Positions 62,124 to 64,000 of a stretch of 64,000 nt of DNA are shown here, piece after piece. The notes below the pieces were generated by a model. The model searched no databases and was not told where the DNA came from. It saw only the letters and a list, made by a program, of their open reading frames with translations. Where the stretch lies: assembly GCF_029892605.1 (NCBI RefSeq), contig NZ_JARXWF010000016.1:22099-86098 (forward strand). Direction: 5' to 3'. Position numbers and translations under genes: made by a program. Each line of letters opens with the position of its first letter. The first letter of the stretch is position 1. The stretch is from Parabacteroides sp. PM6-13. GTDB lineage: Bacteria; Bacteroidota; Bacteroidia; Bacteroidales; Tannerellaceae.

Positions 62124-63311
62124 ATGAAAACAGCTAATTTGACATACACAACAATCAAGAAACGGCTTCTTGTTCTATTTTTTTGCCTGATGCCTCTGTT
62201 TGCGGCGGCGCAGGTCACCCGTCAGCACCATGCTGCCCGGGCGGGCGATAAGATCGTGAAGCAACAGGTACGCTTTATGGATCCGGGCGGAGCGGGCGAA
62301 GACCAGCTTTGGGATCTCAGCGGGCTGAAGGCTGAAGGGAAAGAATATATTGTGGAGTATTTTACCCCTCCTTCCCATAAGGATAGCGCCTATATCGTTA
62401 TGGGGTGCGACACCTTCCCCAAAAAAGATATACAGGCGGGAGAGCTGCTTGTGGGGCTGGAGCATTATACAGCCTACTATTACCGCATCCTGAACGACCG
62501 GGTGATGTTGTTGGGGTTTGAAAACCCGGTCAACCTGATGCACTATGAAGAACCGATGCTTGTTATGAGCTATCCTTTGACTCGTGGCGGTAAGGTCAAT
62601 AAAGACTACCGGGGACAGGTGATCTATTCAGGCCAGCATCCGTTGGATATTTATGGCACTCAGACGGTCGAAGCGGACGCGTCGGGCCAGATGATTCTTC
62701 CTTCAGGCGATACGTTGCAGCATGTGGTGCGTGTACGCACTGTGCAGACCATTGCCGATAATGCCCTTACCCGCAAGCAGGCATCGCAGGCGCTGTCCAC
62801 CGTGATGGAGACCTGCCGGTGGTTTGTCCAAGGCTACCGTTATCCGGTGTTCGAGACAATCCGTTCGCTCGATGCGTCAAAGAGCCAAAAAGAAACGACT
62901 TTTCAGACCGCCTTTTTCTACGAGCCCGAAGCTCACTATTACTTAGAAGAAGATCCTCAAAACCAGTTGGTACAGGCCTCTTTCAAGATACAAACCCGGA
63001 GCGGTGGTGGAGCGGATGGTATCCGGTTGCCCGATAACTGGCCACTGAAGGGAACACACTGGGGGGCCAACTTCTATCCCAATCCGGTGGAGAGCCGGTT
63101 GTATGTCGATTATATGATCGATACGGAAAAAGAGGTAGCCCTGATGCTCTACGACACGGCTGGTCGCTTGTTGAAACATGTCCCTGCCGGCGATAAGAGG
63201 GCAGGAAGTTATGAGGAAATCATCGATTGCCACTCTTTGCCGACGGGTAGTTATATCCTCCGGATACAGGTGGGCAATGAGGGGAAAAGCAAAATAATTA
63301 TCAAAAAGTAA
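62124..63311 (+). CDS. T9SS type A sorting domain protein
   Basis: 395 residues with a signal peptide (ends near FAAAQ). The C-terminal 80 residues carry the type IX secretion sorting signal: NFYPNPVESRLYVDYM, VALMLYDTAGRLLKHV, LPTGSYILRIQVGNEGKSKIIIKK. The region before it is not recognised; its sequence suggests beta structure. The sorting domain predicts passage through the type IX machinery and anchoring on the cell surface. It lies 14 bp after gene 1 and 12 bp before gene 3, so the three form one operon. Presence of type IX machinery in this genome is implied, not shown. Confidence 0.82.
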   Translation: MKTANLTYTTIKKRLLVLFFCLMPLFAAAQVTRQHHAARAGDKIVKQQVRFMDPGGAGEDQLWDLSGLKAEGKEYIVEYFTPPSHKDSAYIVMGCDTFPKKDIQAGELLVGLEHYTAYYYRILNDRVMLLGFENPVNLMHYEEPMLVMSYPLTRGGKVNKDYRGQVIYSGQHPLDIYGTQTVEADASGQMILPSGDTLQHVVRVRTVQTIADNALTRKQASQALSTVMETCRWFVQGYRYPVFETIRSLDASKSQKETTFQTAFFYEPEAHYYLEEDPQNQLVQASFKIQTRSGGGADGIRLPDNWPLKGTHWGANFYPNPVESRLYVDYMIDTEKEVALMLYDTAGRLLKHVPAGDKRAGSYEEIIDCHSLPTGSYILRIQVGNEGKSKIIIKK

Positions 63312-63323
63312 ACGAACTGTCCT

Positions 63324-64000
63324 ATGAAAAATAACAATATCTTTTTAAATAGCCTGTTCATCATCGGTTTTTCTTGTCTGGTACATTTTGCCACGGCTCA
63401 GACCTCTACGCAGAACTATGTGCGTACACGGACGATGACTAACAGCGCCGGTACCTCTTATTTGGAGCAGGTGGAGTATTACGACGGCTTGGGTCGTCCC
63501 TCTCAGGTGGTCGAAGCCAAAATGGGCGGGGCAAGCCAAGACTTGGTTTCCCTTATCGAGTACGATGGTGCCGGTCGTCGTGAGAAGGTATGGCTACCGG
63601 CTGTCCGGTCAGGCAATAACAGTGCCTATGTGTCACCCTCTACGCTTAGAACCTCCTCGTCCAGTTCGAATAAGGGCGACAATAAGCCCTATTCACTGAC
63701 TGTCTACGAACCATCCCCCTTGAATCGTGTGACGAAAGAGTTTGGGCCGGGTAATGACTGGCATACAAACGACCGTGCTGTGCATACCGCCTATAAGGTA
63801 AATGTCGTTGAGGCCGGTCCCTACCGGTGCCTCCGGCATATCTTCTTCGGCAGCCTCAATTCTATAATGGTGTCGCTTGCATCCGACGGCTACTATGCTG
63901 CGGGTCTGCTCTATGTCACGGAAACGAAAGATGAAGACAATAACCCTCTCTATACCTTTACGGATAAAGAGGGACATGTGATATTGACCCGTCAGATTTC
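63324..64000 (+). CDS. DUF6443 RHS protein, 3' end cut by window
   Basis: The frame is open from ATG 63324 to the end of the window (225 codons visible). Signal peptide MKNNNIFLNSLFIIGFSCLVHFATAQ. It continues with QNYVRTRTMTNSAGTSYLEQ and YYDGLGRPSQVVEAKMGG, then LVSLIEYDGAGRREKVWLPA, the signature of the DUF6443 domain that opens many Bacteroidetes RHS proteins. Such proteins usually exceed 1000 residues and end in an RHS core plus a variable, often toxic, C-terminus, followed by an immunity gene; those parts lie beyond the window. Confidence 0.85.
   Translation, partial: MKNNNIFLNSLFIIGFSCLVHFATAQTSTQNYVRTRTMTNSAGTSYLEQVEYYDGLGRPSQVVEAKMGGASQDLVSLIEYDGAGRREKVWLPAVRSGNNSAYVSPSTLRTSSSSSNKGDNKPYSLTVYEPSPLNRVTKEFGPGNDWHTNDRAVHTAYKVNVVEAGPYRCLRHIFFGSLNSIMVSLASDGYYAAGLLYVTETKDEDNNPLYTFTDKEGHVILTRQI

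Overview
The window looks like the chromosome of a Bacteroidales bacterium, most likely Parabacteroides or a close relative. This is an inference, and no rRNA gene is present to confirm it. The support is: many TANNTTTG promoter boxes (the -7 element of the Bacteroides major sigma factor), families typical of the phylum (DUF3078, DUF4861, DUF4827, DUF6383, DUF6443), a type IX secretion sorting domain, a TonB-dependent receptor and many lipoproteins. Gene order is dense, with short operons on both strands. I see no rRNA, tRNA, CRISPR array, insertion sequence or phage gene.

Layout. 1-2.7 kb: a 5'-truncated SGNH hydrolase and an MBOAT acyltransferase (polysaccharide O-acetylation pair). 2.8-4.4 kb: superoxide dismutase and endonuclease IV, divergent. 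4.6-8.2 kb: NhaD antiporter, C69 dipeptidase and a small outer-membrane barrel. 8.3-14.1 kb: a MacB/FtsX-type ABC operon (one ATPase, two paralogous permeases) behind a strong-looking sigma-54 promoter. 14.2-22.1 kb: AlaX-like editing protein, an orphan small protein, panB, M16 and M1 peptidases. 22.4-28.7 kb: DUF4861 lipoprotein, DUF6383 protein, and a putative metal-uptake pair (His-rich membrane protein plus TonB receptor). 28.8-38.1 kb: TlpA-like thioredoxin, 5'-nucleotidase, lipB, ECF sigma factor with a tiny partner, rpe, ComEC-like protein, NrnA-like DHH enzyme, DUF4827 lipoprotein, glmM. 38.1-42.9 kb: sensor kinase, LytTR regulator and cation:proton antiporter in one operon. 43-48.4 kb: VWA protein, gyrA, TPR protein. 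48.4-53 kb: DUF695 protein, bile-acid-symporter-like carrier, AlkD-like protein, and a DUF6807 + Gfo/Idh/MocA pair. 53.2-58.4 kb: the his operon hisG-hisD-hisC-hisB plus a lipoprotein, preceded by a 16-codon leader with five consecutive His codons and an attenuator. 58.9-64 kb: a secreted RHS-like cluster (RHS-like protein, T9SS-sorted protein, DUF6443 protein) running off the window.

The most unusual material is intergenic. (1) Two copies of a roughly 115-140 bp structured element about 30 kb apart, about 87% identical without gaps, each just after the stop codon of a same-strand gene. (2) Four spacers built from tandem 7-bp units of different sequence, one of them 18 exactly phased heptamers. 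(3) A roughly 195-bp nested inverted repeat between convergent genes. (4) The His-codon leader, whose predicted hairpins are positioned as classical attenuation would require.
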